From an uncultured Pelagibacteraceae bacterium (GTDB lineage: Bacteria > Pseudomonadota > Alphaproteobacteria > Pelagibacterales > Pelagibacteraceae): DNA of 64,000 nt. Positions within the stretch are counted from its first letter, which is position 1. Each line of letters opens with the position of its first letter. The translations under genes and the position numbers were made by a program. Positions 19,436-28,655 of this stretch are shown here, piece after piece. The stretch spans positions 29,372-93,371 of the forward strand of contig CACOMZ010000002.1 in the NCBI GenBank assembly GCA_902628525.1. The letters run 5' to 3'. A model generated the notes under the pieces. That model was given only the letters and a program-made list of their open reading frames with translations, did not search any database and was not told the DNA's origin.

Positions 19436-19975
19436 ATGGATTCTTTTGAAATTAACAAAATAGTTGCTGCAGTCTTAATGGTTGCCCTACTTGTCATTGG
19501 TATTGGCAAACTATCTGATGTTATATTTCACGTAGAAAAACCTAAAACTCCAGGATATTCAATTGAGGTTGAAACTTCAGCTACTATATCCACTACTAGT
19601 TCAAGTGAAGATAAAAAGGCAGTTGATATAGAAGCACTAATGGCGATGGGAGATGTTGCTCATGGAGAAAAAGTTTTTAAAAAATGTGCTGCATGTCACT
19701 CAATAGTTAAAGGTGGTAAAAATGCTATAGGTCCAGCTTTATACAATGTTGTTGGAAGAAAGATTGGAATAATTGAAGGTTATAAATATTCTAAGGCGTT
19801 GGCTGCTTATGATAAAGAATGGACATTTGAAGAACTAAATGGTTTTTTAATTAAACCGGCTAAATGGATTAAAGGAACAAAAATGGCTTATGCAGGTCTT
19901 AGAAAAGAAAAAGATAGGGCCTCTGTAATAAAATATCTAAATCAGAACTCAGATAGTCCAATACCACTACCTTAA
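19436..19975 (+). CDS. Membrane-anchored cytochrome c
   Basis: N-terminal TM, CAACHSI heme motif, GTKMAYAGLRKEKDRASVIKYL. Confidence 0.9.
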   Translation: MDSFEINKIVAAVLMVALLVIGIGKLSDVIFHVEKPKTPGYSIEVETSATISTTSSSEDKKAVDIEALMAMGDVAHGEKVFKKCAACHSIVKGGKNAIGPALYNVVGRKIGIIEGYKYSKALAAYDKEWTFEELNGFLIKPAKWIKGTKMAYAGLRKEKDRASVIKYLNQNSDSPIPLP

Positions 19976-20896
19976 TTTTCCAAAACAATATAGTAAAATA
20001 CTTTTTTGAACATGAACCCTATTCATTGCTTGTTGCCATACATGAGAATGTTTTCCTAAGAAAACTTCTTCAGAAACTTCATTACCTCGTGGCAAACAAT
20101 GCAAAAAGATACAATTTTTTTTAGCATTAGCAATTAACTTTTTGTTTATTTTAAAATTTTTAAATTCTTTTAATTTTTTTTTTTTATTAACTTTGTCATT
20201 TAAAGAAATTACTTTATCAGAAAAAATAACATCAGCACCTGATATAGCTTTTTTTGGATCATTAAAAATATAAATTTTTTTCTTATTATTTTTAACCCAA
20301 TTTCTAACTTCTCTTCCAGGCTCAAATTTTTTTGGACAACCAATACTTAATTTAAAGGAAAATTTAACCGAGGCAGCAATTAGACTATCTAAAACATTAT
20401 TTGAGTCTCCGATCCAACAAATATTTAATTTTGAAATATTTTTTTTCTTAATTTCTTCGACTGTAAAAATATCAGATAGAACTTGTGTTGGGTGAGATGA
20501 CGGACTTAATCCATTTATCAAAGGTATTGATAAATGTTTACTAAAATCCTCTATCTTTTTATCACTATCAGTTCTAATCATAAAACCATCACCATAAGTA
20601 GAGAGAATTTTTGCTGTGTCAGCAATACTTTCTCCACCTTGGCCAAGATGGAGTTCATTTGAACGTAAAGTTAAAGTCCCTCCCCCCAGTTGCTTTATTG
20701 CCAAATAAAAACTAACTCTCGTTCTTAAGCTAGCCTTTTCAAACATTTGTATCAAAATCTTACCTTTTAGAGGTGCTCCTTTATCAACCTCAAGTGTACT
20801 CAATTTTTTTCTTAGAGTTTTTCTTTTTTGAGCATCAACAATAATCTTTCTAAGATCTTTAGCAGATATATCTTTTAAATTTATAAAATGTTTCAT
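19967..20896 (-). CDS. argF: Ornithine carbamoyltransferase
   Basis: FEKASLRTRVSFYLAI, HPTQVLSDI, FLHCLPRGNEVSEEVF. Confidence 0.94.
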   Translation of the reverse strand: MKHFINLKDISAKDLRKIIVDAQKRKTLRKKLSTLEVDKGAPLKGKILIQMFEKASLRTRVSFYLAIKQLGGGTLTLRSNELHLGQGGESIADTAKILSTYGDGFMIRTDSDKKIEDFSKHLSIPLINGLSPSSHPTQVLSDIFTVEEIKKKNISKLNICWIGDSNNVLDSLIAASVKFSFKLSIGCPKKFEPGREVRNWVKNNKKKIYIFNDPKKAISGADVIFSDKVISLNDKVNKKKKLKEFKNFKINKKLIANAKKNCIFLHCLPRGNEVSEEVFLGKHSHVWQQAMNRVHVQKSILLYCFGKLR

Positions 20897-20897
20897 G

Positions 20898-22076
20898 TTA
20901 TTTCAACTCTGAGCATACTTTTTCGATAATTTTTAATGCTTTGTCTATTTCAGCTTTTTTAACATTTAATGGAGGCAAAATACGAATTACATTTTCTGCC
21001 GCACGAATAGTCAATAACTTGTTGTCCATTAATTTTTTAATAAATAGGACTTGATCATTAAAAACTTTTATTCCAATTAAAAGCCCTCTTCCTCTAATTT
21101 CTTCGATAATTTTTGGGTATTTATTTTTAATTTTGTAAAGATTTGATAAAAAATATCTAGAAGATTTTTTAATATTATTTAAAAATTTTTTATCTGATAC
21201 AATATCCATAACTGTATTTCCTACAGCCATTGCCAGAGGATTTCCTCCAAAAGTTGACCCATGTGTCCCTGCAGTCATTCCTCTTGCAACTTTTTTATTC
21301 ATAAGAACGGCACCAATTGGAAACCCTCCTCCTATACCTTTGGCAATAGGAACTATATCTGGTATTACTTTCGATTTTTCGAATGCAAAAAAATCACCAC
21401 TACGGCCTATACCACATTGAACTTCGTCCAAAATTAATAAAATTTTTTTTTTCTTACAAATTTTTTTTAGATACCTTAAACATTTATCAGGTATAACTTT
21501 AATACCTCCCTCACCTAGTATTGTCTCAACCATTATTGCTGCCGTATTCTTTTTTATTTTACTTTTTATATTTGGAAATCTAGGTTTTGAATCTCTAAAA
21601 ATAATATGATCAAAACCAGGAACTTTTGGTCCAAAACCTTCAATCATTTTTTTTGAACCGCTTGCATAAATTGCAGCAAGTGTTCTTCCATGAAATGAAT
21701 TTTTTATACATAAAATTCTATTTTTATTGGGTTTCCCAATAGAATAAAAATATCTTCTAGCTACTTTTATAGCTGCTTCTGTAGCCTCAGCACCGCTATT
21801 TTGAAACATTACATAATCCGCAAATGTTTTTTTGCATATATTTCTAGCCAATTTTTCACCCTCTGGAATTTGAAAAGCATTTGAAACATGCCAAAGTTTT
21901 TTTGATTGATCTTTTATAGCTTTTACTAGCTTAGGATGCGAATGACCTAAGGAATTAACAGCTATTCCCTGAACAAAATCTAAATATTTATCATTCTTTG
22001 AAGAGTATAAATAACTACCTCTTCCGTACTTAAAAGAAATTTTTTTTCTATTATAATTTTTTGCCAAATAGCTCAT
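20898..22076 (-). CDS. argD: Acetylornithine/succinyldiaminopimelate aminotransferase
   Basis: Class III PLP motif LILDEVQCGIGRSGDFFAFE; FHGRTLAAI; HGSTFGGNPLA. Confidence 0.94.
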   Translation of the reverse strand: MSYLAKNYNRKKISFKYGRGSYLYSSKNDKYLDFVQGIAVNSLGHSHPKLVKAIKDQSKKLWHVSNAFQIPEGEKLARNICKKTFADYVMFQNSGAEATEAAIKVARRYFYSIGKPNKNRILCIKNSFHGRTLAAIYASGSKKMIEGFGPKVPGFDHIIFRDSKPRFPNIKSKIKKNTAAIMVETILGEGGIKVIPDKCLRYLKKICKKKKILLILDEVQCGIGRSGDFFAFEKSKVIPDIVPIAKGIGGGFPIGAVLMNKKVARGMTAGTHGSTFGGNPLAMAVGNTVMDIVSDKKFLNNIKKSSRYFLSNLYKIKNKYPKIIEEIRGRGLLIGIKVFNDQVLFIKKLMDNKLLTIRAAENVIRILPPLNVKKAEIDKALKIIEKVCSELK

Positions 22077-22246
22077 AAATTTAATTTGTTTTTATAAATT
22101 TTAATAATTAGATACAAGTTATGATTGAAATATATATTGCCCATATTTTTCTTAATTTTGTTGATAACTCTAATATTTTGATTGTTTAATTTAAATTTAT
22201 ATCAGTATATTGTTGTTTTTGACAAATAGCATACTAAATATTGATT

Positions 22247-22741
22247 ATGAGTTGGACAGAGGAAAAGGTTAATAAATTAAAAGAGCTTTGGGGAAAGGGT
22301 AATACAGCAAGTCAAATTGCTGAAATTATCGGAGGCATAAGTAGAAATGCAGTTATTGGTAAGGCACATAGACTTAATTTATCAGCAAAAATTAAAACCA
22401 GAACTGCCACATCAAGCCAAAATTTTGAAAACACGATTGATCAAAAAAATATAAAAGCAAAAAGAGGACGTAGGAGTAAATTTAAATCATTAATTATTGA
22501 AAAAGACTTTGAACCTGAAAATCCTAAACAATTAGAAGAGCTAGATGAAAATTCTTGTAAATGGCCTATAGGTCATCCTGACGAAAAATCATTTTATTTT
22601 TGTGGTAGATCTTCTCTTAAAGATTTTTCCTATTGTAAATTACATTTACTTTATGCTTATCAGCCTAAAGGTAAGAAAGAAGATGTAACCGATAAAGATG
22701 AAGTGCCAGATTTTATAGAGAAAAAAATTCAATCAGCTTAA
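22247..22741 (+). CDS. gcrA: GcrA-type cell cycle regulator
   Basis: MSWTEEKVNKLKELWGKGNTASQIAEIIGGISRNAVIGKAHRLNL; ATG at 22247. Confidence 0.93.
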   Translation: MSWTEEKVNKLKELWGKGNTASQIAEIIGGISRNAVIGKAHRLNLSAKIKTRTATSSQNFENTIDQKNIKAKRGRRSKFKSLIIEKDFEPENPKQLEELDENSCKWPIGHPDEKSFYFCGRSSLKDFSYCKLHLLYAYQPKGKKEDVTDKDEVPDFIEKKIQSA

Positions 22742-22744
22742 TTT

Positions 22745-23731
22745 TTAGCTAGATTTTATATTTAAGTTATTGTCAGAATTATATTTTTCAGTTGAAAATT
22801 GCCCACCTTCTCTCCACATATAACAATATTTTTTTACTTCTTTATCAAAATATCTCAAGCTAGGTACTCCAATATCTAAATTTGTTTTATATTTTCCTGA
22901 TGGAATATTGTCATATTTTAGAAGTTTCAATTGATCTCTTGTCAGTAAAGGTTTGGGCATAATTTCAAAAAATCTGGCAGACAACTCGGCAATTGGTAAA
23001 GGTAATGGTAATAAAATTCGCTTTTTATTAATCAAATCTAACAATTTTTTTATAATTTCTCTAAATGTTATAATTTCAGGACCAACACATTCAATAATCT
23101 TTGAATAAACATTATTAGAAATTACGTGCTGAATTATATCGGTTAAATCAGAACAATGTATCGGTGCAAATTTGGTTGCCCCTTCATAATAAAGTGGAAA
23201 TATCGGAAGTCTATTTAATAATGTCATGAAATTAGTTGTAAAATTATCATCCACTGAATACACCACAGATGGTCTCAAAATTGTTGCTAATGGAAAATTT
23301 TTCAAGACCATATTCTCACCTTCTAATTTACTTAAAGCATACTTAGAGTCTTTTGCATCATTAATTCCAAGGGCAGATAAATGAATAAAATGTTTTATAT
23401 TATATTCTTTACAAAGCTTTGCTAGTAATGATGGAAAGATAGTATGAATATTAGAAAATGTGTTACCTTTTTTTTCCTCGTATAATATCCCAACAAAATT
23501 TATACAGATCTCAGCTTTTTTAAAAAGGGCTCTAATTTTTTTTTCATCAAAAATATTGGCCTCAACTATATCTATAAAACCTGCATTAGCTTGGGTTTTT
23601 ATTATATAGCTTTTTTGATGGGTATTCCTAGTTACAACTGTAACCTTATAATTGCTCTTGGTAAGTTTTCTTATTAAGTTTCTACCAATTTGACCACTAC
23701 CACCAAAAATTAGACAATTTTTTGCTTTCAT
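22745..23731 (-). CDS. NAD(P)-binding SDR/complex I NDUFA9-family protein
   Basis: NCLIFGGSGQIGRNLIRKL, LRPSVVYSVDDNFTTNFM; start ATG at 23731 preferred. Confidence 0.85.
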   Translation of the reverse strand: MKAKNCLIFGGSGQIGRNLIRKLTKSNYKVTVVTRNTHQKSYIIKTQANAGFIDIVEANIFDEKKIRALFKKAEICINFVGILYEEKKGNTFSNIHTIFPSLLAKLCKEYNIKHFIHLSALGINDAKDSKYALSKLEGENMVLKNFPLATILRPSVVYSVDDNFTTNFMTLLNRLPIFPLYYEGATKFAPIHCSDLTDIIQHVISNNVYSKIIECVGPEIITFREIIKKLLDLINKKRILLPLPLPIAELSARFFEIMPKPLLTRDQLKLLKYDNIPSGKYKTNLDIGVPSLRYFDKEVKKYCYMWREGGQFSTEKYNSDNNLNIKSS

Positions 23732-23747
23732 ATATATATGTTTAAAA

Positions 23748-24359
23748 ATGAACAATAATATTCAACTTCACAAAAATGATCTACCAGATGATTTAAATTT
23801 AGGCAATACTATAGCTGTTGACGGAGAATTTATGGGTCTTAATGTAAGAAGAGATCCTTTGTGCTTAATTCAAATATCCTCAGGAATTTCGGATGCACAT
23901 ATAATACAATTTGATAGAAACAAATATAACGCACCAAATTTAGTAAAATTATTAAGCAATGAAAAAATAATAAAAATTTTTCATTATGGAAGAGCAGATA
24001 TCGCTTACATTAAATATTATTTAAAAACTGATACAAACAATATATTAGATACAAAAATTGCTTCAAAACTTGCAAGATCTTATTCTGATAATCACTCATT
24101 GAAAACTTTAATTAAAGAATTTATTAATATTGATATTAGCAAACAATTTCAAAACTCAGATTTTGGTGGTGAATTAACACCTGCTCAACTTAAATATTGT
24201 GCCAATGACGTAATATATTTACATAAGATCCACGATGAACTAAATAAAATATTAGAACGAGAGAATAGAGTTCATTTATACAAAGATTGTTTAAAGTTTT
24301 TAAAAACCAGGGTTGATCTTGATTTAGCTTTATTCAAGGACGATATTTGGTCACACTAA
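23748..24359 (+). CDS. rnd: Ribonuclease D-like 3'-5' exonuclease
   Basis: DEDD exonuclease pattern VDGEFMGLN...FHYGRADIAYI...YCANDVIYLHKIHDEL; lacks an HRDC region (203 aa). Confidence 0.88.
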   Translation: MNNNIQLHKNDLPDDLNLGNTIAVDGEFMGLNVRRDPLCLIQISSGISDAHIIQFDRNKYNAPNLVKLLSNEKIIKIFHYGRADIAYIKYYLKTDTNNILDTKIASKLARSYSDNHSLKTLIKEFINIDISKQFQNSDFGGELTPAQLKYCANDVIYLHKIHDELNKILERENRVHLYKDCLKFLKTRVDLDLALFKDDIWSH

Positions 24360-24361
24360 TC

Positions 24362-25327
24362 ATGAATAAAAAGTTTGTATCTACAGCCAAAAATGTAATT
24401 AACCTTGAAATAATCGCATTAAAAAAATTAAAAAATAGTTTAAATGATAACTTTAACAAAGCTGTTATTAAAATCGCCCATTGTCAATCTAAAGTAATTT
24501 TATGTGGAGTTGGCAAAAGTGGATTAATCGCATCTAAAATTGCAGCTACGCTTGCATCAGTAGGTACACCTGCGTTTAATTTAGCTGCTAGTGAAGCTTC
24601 ACATGGTGATCTTGGAATGATATCAAAAAATGATATTTTAATTCTTATTAGTAACTCTGGACAAACAAATGAGCTCAAAAATATTATTCAATATGCTAAT
24701 AGAAATAAAATCTTTCTTATAGGAGTCGTTTCAAAAAGAGATTCTATTTTATATAAAGCATCTGACATAAAACTTCTAATTCCAAAAGTTGTTGAGGCTG
24801 AAGGTATTATTCCTACAGCTAGTACAACCTCTCAGTTAGCTTTAGGCGATGCATTAGCGATTTGCTCTATGAAGTATAAAAAATTTGGAAAACTTGATTT
24901 TAAAAAACTTCATCCTGCAGGAAGTTTAGGAGCAAAGCTTAAAACAGTTGAGGATATAATGATAACAGGAAATAAAATACCATTTGTAAAAGAAAATTTA
25001 AAAATGAATTTAGCTCTTAAAATATTAACTAAAAAAAAATTGGGTATATTGATTGTTTTAAATAAAAAAAATGAAACTATTGGAATTATAACTGATGGAC
25101 AAATAAGAAGATTTACGGAAAAAAATTCAAATTTTCAATCACTACCTGTAAAAAAAATAATGACAAAAATGCCAATTTCTATTGAAAAAAACGAACTAGC
25201 AGCTAAAGCACTTTCGCTAATGAATAATAAGAAAATTACATCTCTTTTAGTTAGTAGGAAAGAAAATCCTCAAAAAACTATCGGTGTTATACACATCCAT
25301 ACAATTTTACAATCTAATATTTCATAA
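24362..25327 (+). CDS. kdsD: KpsF/GutQ family arabinose-5-phosphate isomerase
   Basis: SIS domain GVGKSGLIASKIAATLASVGTPAFNL; two CBS domains. Confidence 0.93.
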   Translation: MNKKFVSTAKNVINLEIIALKKLKNSLNDNFNKAVIKIAHCQSKVILCGVGKSGLIASKIAATLASVGTPAFNLAASEASHGDLGMISKNDILILISNSGQTNELKNIIQYANRNKIFLIGVVSKRDSILYKASDIKLLIPKVVEAEGIIPTASTTSQLALGDALAICSMKYKKFGKLDFKKLHPAGSLGAKLKTVEDIMITGNKIPFVKENLKMNLALKILTKKKLGILIVLNKKNETIGIITDGQIRRFTEKNSNFQSLPVKKIMTKMPISIEKNELAAKALSLMNNKKITSLLVSRKENPQKTIGVIHIHTILQSNIS

Positions 25328-25900
25328 ATGGAAATTAAAAAATTTGCAAAAATTTTTTTTATTTTTCTAATATTGTTAATTTCATTCAGTATTATTTATT
25401 TTAAATTTTTTAAGAATAAAAGTGACGTAATCGTTAATAATGACAAAGAAGATATAAATTATAACTCTAATATTTTGGAGGATATTGAGTATAATACAAA
25501 AGATAAGGATGGTAATGAATATTTAATAAAAGCACTACAAGGAGAGATAGATTTTTCGAATCCAAATATTTTATTTCTTACGAACGTGAATGCGTTTGTT
25601 AAACTGAATACTTCAGAAATAGTAACCATTGTATCTGATTATGGAAAATATAATTCTGAAAATAATGATACTATTTTTTCAAAAAATGTAATAGTAGACT
25701 ATTTAGATAATAAAATTACAGCTGAATATTTAGATTTTTCTTTAGAAAAAAATTTTATGTTAATTTCAAAAAACGTGATTTATAGCAATCCTGAAAATAC
25801 TTTATCAGCTGATGTAGTTGAAATAGACATTAAAACTAGAGATACTAAAATATTCATGTATGAAAAAGAAAAAAAAGTAAATATAAAAAGTAATAAATAA
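25328..25900 (+). CDS. lptC: LPS export ABC transporter periplasmic protein LptC
   Basis: Single N-terminal TM with beta-strand-like LptC domain; precedes lptB. Confidence 0.8.
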   Translation: MEIKKFAKIFFIFLILLISFSIIYFKFFKNKSDVIVNNDKEDINYNSNILEDIEYNTKDKDGNEYLIKALQGEIDFSNPNILFLTNVNAFVKLNTSEIVTIVSDYGKYNSENNDTIFSKNVIVDYLDNKITAEYLDFSLEKNFMLISKNVIYSNPENTLSADVVEIDIKTRDTKIFMYEKEKKVNIKSNK

Positions 25901-26677
25901 ATGGCTGTAATAAAAAAATTTAGAATTAAATCTTTTAAAAATAATATTCCTATAATTGAGTTTAATAATATTTCTCTTTCCTATGGAAATAGATTAATTC
26001 TAGATAATCTAAATTTTAAAATAAATGAGGGTCAAATTTTTGGTATGTTAGGACCTAATGGAGTAGGAAAATCTACTATATTTAATTTAATCACAGGGTT
26101 AATAAGCCCGAATAATGGAACAATAAAAATTATGGATCAAGATGTAACTAAATATCCAATCTACCTTAGAACCAAAAAGTTTAAAGTGGGTTACGTTCCC
26201 CAATATGGAGGATTTTTTAATGATCTTACACTCCATGATAATTTGAAAGCAATTAGTGAAATTGTAATTGAAAATAAAAATTATAGATCAGAAAGAATTA
26301 ATTATTTGATTTCAAAGTTTGAGCTAGACAATTTAAAAGATATAAAAGCTAAATTTTTATCAGGTGGACAAAAAAAAAAATTAATAATTTCACTATCTTT
26401 ATTAAGTGAACCCAAGGTTCTTTTATTAGATGAATGTTTTGCGGCACTAGACGTATTAACGATCAAAATGCTTCAAGAAATAATAGTCAACTTACAAAAT
26501 GAAAACAGAATTACAATTTGTATATGTGATCACATTGCCTCCTCACTTCTTCAAGTCGTTGACTCAGCTATGATTTTAAGTAATGGAAAAATTGTTGCAA
26601 AAGATACTCCTAATAATCTTGTTAACAATATTAATGCTAAGAACGCATACTTTGGTGACAACTTTAAGTTTAACTAA
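25901..26677 (+). CDS. lptB: LPS export ABC transporter ATP-binding protein
   Basis: LGPNGVGKSTIFNLITG, FLSGGQKKKLIISLSL, LLLDECFAALD. Confidence 0.92.
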   Translation: MAVIKKFRIKSFKNNIPIIEFNNISLSYGNRLILDNLNFKINEGQIFGMLGPNGVGKSTIFNLITGLISPNNGTIKIMDQDVTKYPIYLRTKKFKVGYVPQYGGFFNDLTLHDNLKAISEIVIENKNYRSERINYLISKFELDNLKDIKAKFLSGGQKKKLIISLSLLSEPKVLLLDECFAALDVLTIKMLQEIIVNLQNENRITICICDHIASSLLQVVDSAMILSNGKIVAKDTPNNLVNNINAKNAYFGDNFKFN

Positions 26678-26683
26678 ATGTAA

Positions 26684-28036
26684 ATGTCAAATATTGTTAA
26701 AATAAATAAAAAAATTAAAAATTTTAAAAAAACAATAATAGTTCCTGGTGACAAAAGCTTAAGTATCAGATGGGTACTTTTTGCTTCACTAGCAAATGGT
26801 CAGTCCACAGCAAAAAATCTCTTAATATCTGAAGATGTCTTAGCAACAATAGAGGCGGTAAAAAAATTAGGTATTAAGGTAAAATTAAATCAAAATAATT
26901 GCAAGATATTTGGAAATGGAATTAATGGTTTTAAATATAAAAACAACTTAACAATTAACGCACAAAATTCAGGAACTCTAGGAAGACTTATTCTTGGCTT
27001 ATTGATTAATTCTCCAAAACCAATAAATTTAATCGGAGATAAAAGTTTATCGAAAAGAGATTTTAAAAGAGTTTCTGATCCCTTAAGTAAATTTGGAGCT
27101 AAATTTAGTTTAACAAAAAATAAATTTTTACCCCTAAAAGTTTATGGTTCTTCAAGATTAAAACCAATAAAATATTTTGAAAAGAAGGGTTCTGCTCAAT
27201 GCAAAAGTTCAATTATTTTTGCTGGAATGAGAACTGAAGGAACTACAAAAATTAAAGCTAAAAAATCAAGAGATCACACAGAACTATTATGTAAACATTT
27301 AGGTTTACCAATAAGTATTAAAAAAAACAAAAATTTTGATGAAATTAAAATTAGTAATGTAAAGAAAATTAATACCTTAAATTATAATATTCCCTCAGAT
27401 ATTAGCTCCAGTGCATTCTTTATAGTTTTAACCGCATTATCTAAAAATTCTGAACTTACTATAAAAAATATTAACATAAATCCATCAAGGATAGGAATTA
27501 TTACTATTTTAAGAAAAATGGGAGTGAAAATATTTTTTAAAAATCTAAAAATATATAAAGGTGAAAAAAAAGCAGATATTAAAGTAGTTAGTGCAAAAAA
27601 TATAAAGGCAATTAATTGTCCACCTAAACTAAATAGTGGAGCAATTGATGAATTTTTAGTTATTTTTCTTGTTGCAGCTAAAGCCAAAGGTATTTCTTAT
27701 TTTAGAAATCTAAGTGAGCTAAATCAAAAAGAAAGTCCAAGATTAAAATGGGCTAAAAAAATTTTGACTAATTTAGGGGTGAAAACTATAACAACAAATG
27801 ATTCCATAAAAATTTTTGGCAATCCCAATTTAAATTTAAATAAAAAAGTTATTATAAAAAATTATTTGAAAGATCACAGAGTTTTCATGACAAGTTTGAT
27901 CGCAGCATTATCATTTGGAGGTAAATGGACTATACATGACAAAGACTCCATAAACACCTCATTTCCAAGTTTTTTAAAAATTATTGAAGATTTAAAAAAT
28001 GATCAAAAGAAAAAATATTTTAAAGATAAGTATTGA
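26684..28036 (+). CDS. aroA: 3-phosphoshikimate 1-carboxyvinyltransferase
   Basis: VPGDKSLSIRWVLFASLANG, NSGTLGRLILGLL, DHRVFMTSLIAALSFGG. Confidence 0.94.
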   Translation: MSNIVKINKKIKNFKKTIIVPGDKSLSIRWVLFASLANGQSTAKNLLISEDVLATIEAVKKLGIKVKLNQNNCKIFGNGINGFKYKNNLTINAQNSGTLGRLILGLLINSPKPINLIGDKSLSKRDFKRVSDPLSKFGAKFSLTKNKFLPLKVYGSSRLKPIKYFEKKGSAQCKSSIIFAGMRTEGTTKIKAKKSRDHTELLCKHLGLPISIKKNKNFDEIKISNVKKINTLNYNIPSDISSSAFFIVLTALSKNSELTIKNININPSRIGIITILRKMGVKIFFKNLKIYKGEKKADIKVVSAKNIKAINCPPKLNSGAIDEFLVIFLVAAKAKGISYFRNLSELNQKESPRLKWAKKILTNLGVKTITTNDSIKIFGNPNLNLNKKVIIKNYLKDHRVFMTSLIAALSFGGKWTIHDKDSINTSFPSFLKIIEDLKNDQKKKYFKDKY

Positions 28037-28655
28037 TAGTCCCGCGGCTGCTGGTGCTGGAACACAAGCAAAACTAATTGGCAAACACTATAATTTGCTT
28101 GTATTGGATACAGGCCGTTGCTATCGCTATGTTGCCAACATTAAAATAACAGAGCCAGAAAAATTTAATTACAAATATATTAAAAAGAAAATTGACAAAT
28201 TAAAGATGAAAGATTTACAAAATAAAAAATTATCGTCTGATAAAGTTGCTACTGTAGCTTCAATAATTGCAAAGGATAAAGAAATTAGAAAATTGGTTCA
28301 TGGTTTTCAATTAAAATGTGCATACAACCCTCCCAAAAAATATAATGGATCATGTTTAGATGGAAGGGATATAGGCTCAGTAGTCGTAAAAAATGCAGAC
28401 ATAAAATTTTATATTACTGCCAATGTAAAAGTAAGAGCCATGAGGAGATATAAAGAGCTAAAAGCTAAAAATAAAAAAATAAACTACAAGGAAGTCTTAA
28501 AAAGCATTAAAAAACGCGATAAAAGTGACAAAAATAGAAAGATTTCACCACTTAAAAAAACTAAAGAAATGTACTTTATTAATTCGACGTCTTCGTCTAT
28601 AAGCAGCTGCTTTATGAAAATAAAAAAAATAATAGACAAAGAAATTAATAATTAA
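27999..28655 (+). CDS. cmk: Cytidylate kinase family protein with atypical P-loop
   Basis: ISIDSPAAAGAGTQAKLI...VLDTGRCYR...LDGRDIGSVVVKNADIKFYITANVKVRAMRR; between aroA and rpsA. Confidence 0.9.
   Translation: MIKRKNILKISIDSPAAAGAGTQAKLIGKHYNLLVLDTGRCYRYVANIKITEPEKFNYKYIKKKIDKLKMKDLQNKKLSSDKVATVASIIAKDKEIRKLVHGFQLKCAYNPPKKYNGSCLDGRDIGSVVVKNADIKFYITANVKVRAMRRYKELKAKNKKINYKEVLKSIKKRDKSDKNRKISPLKKTKEMYFINSTSSSISSCFMKIKKIIDKEINN

Noticed and set aside
22219-22246. TTGACA ahead of gcrA as a -35 box
   Set aside because: A 17-nt spacer puts the -10 on top of the start codon; AT-rich background makes this weak.
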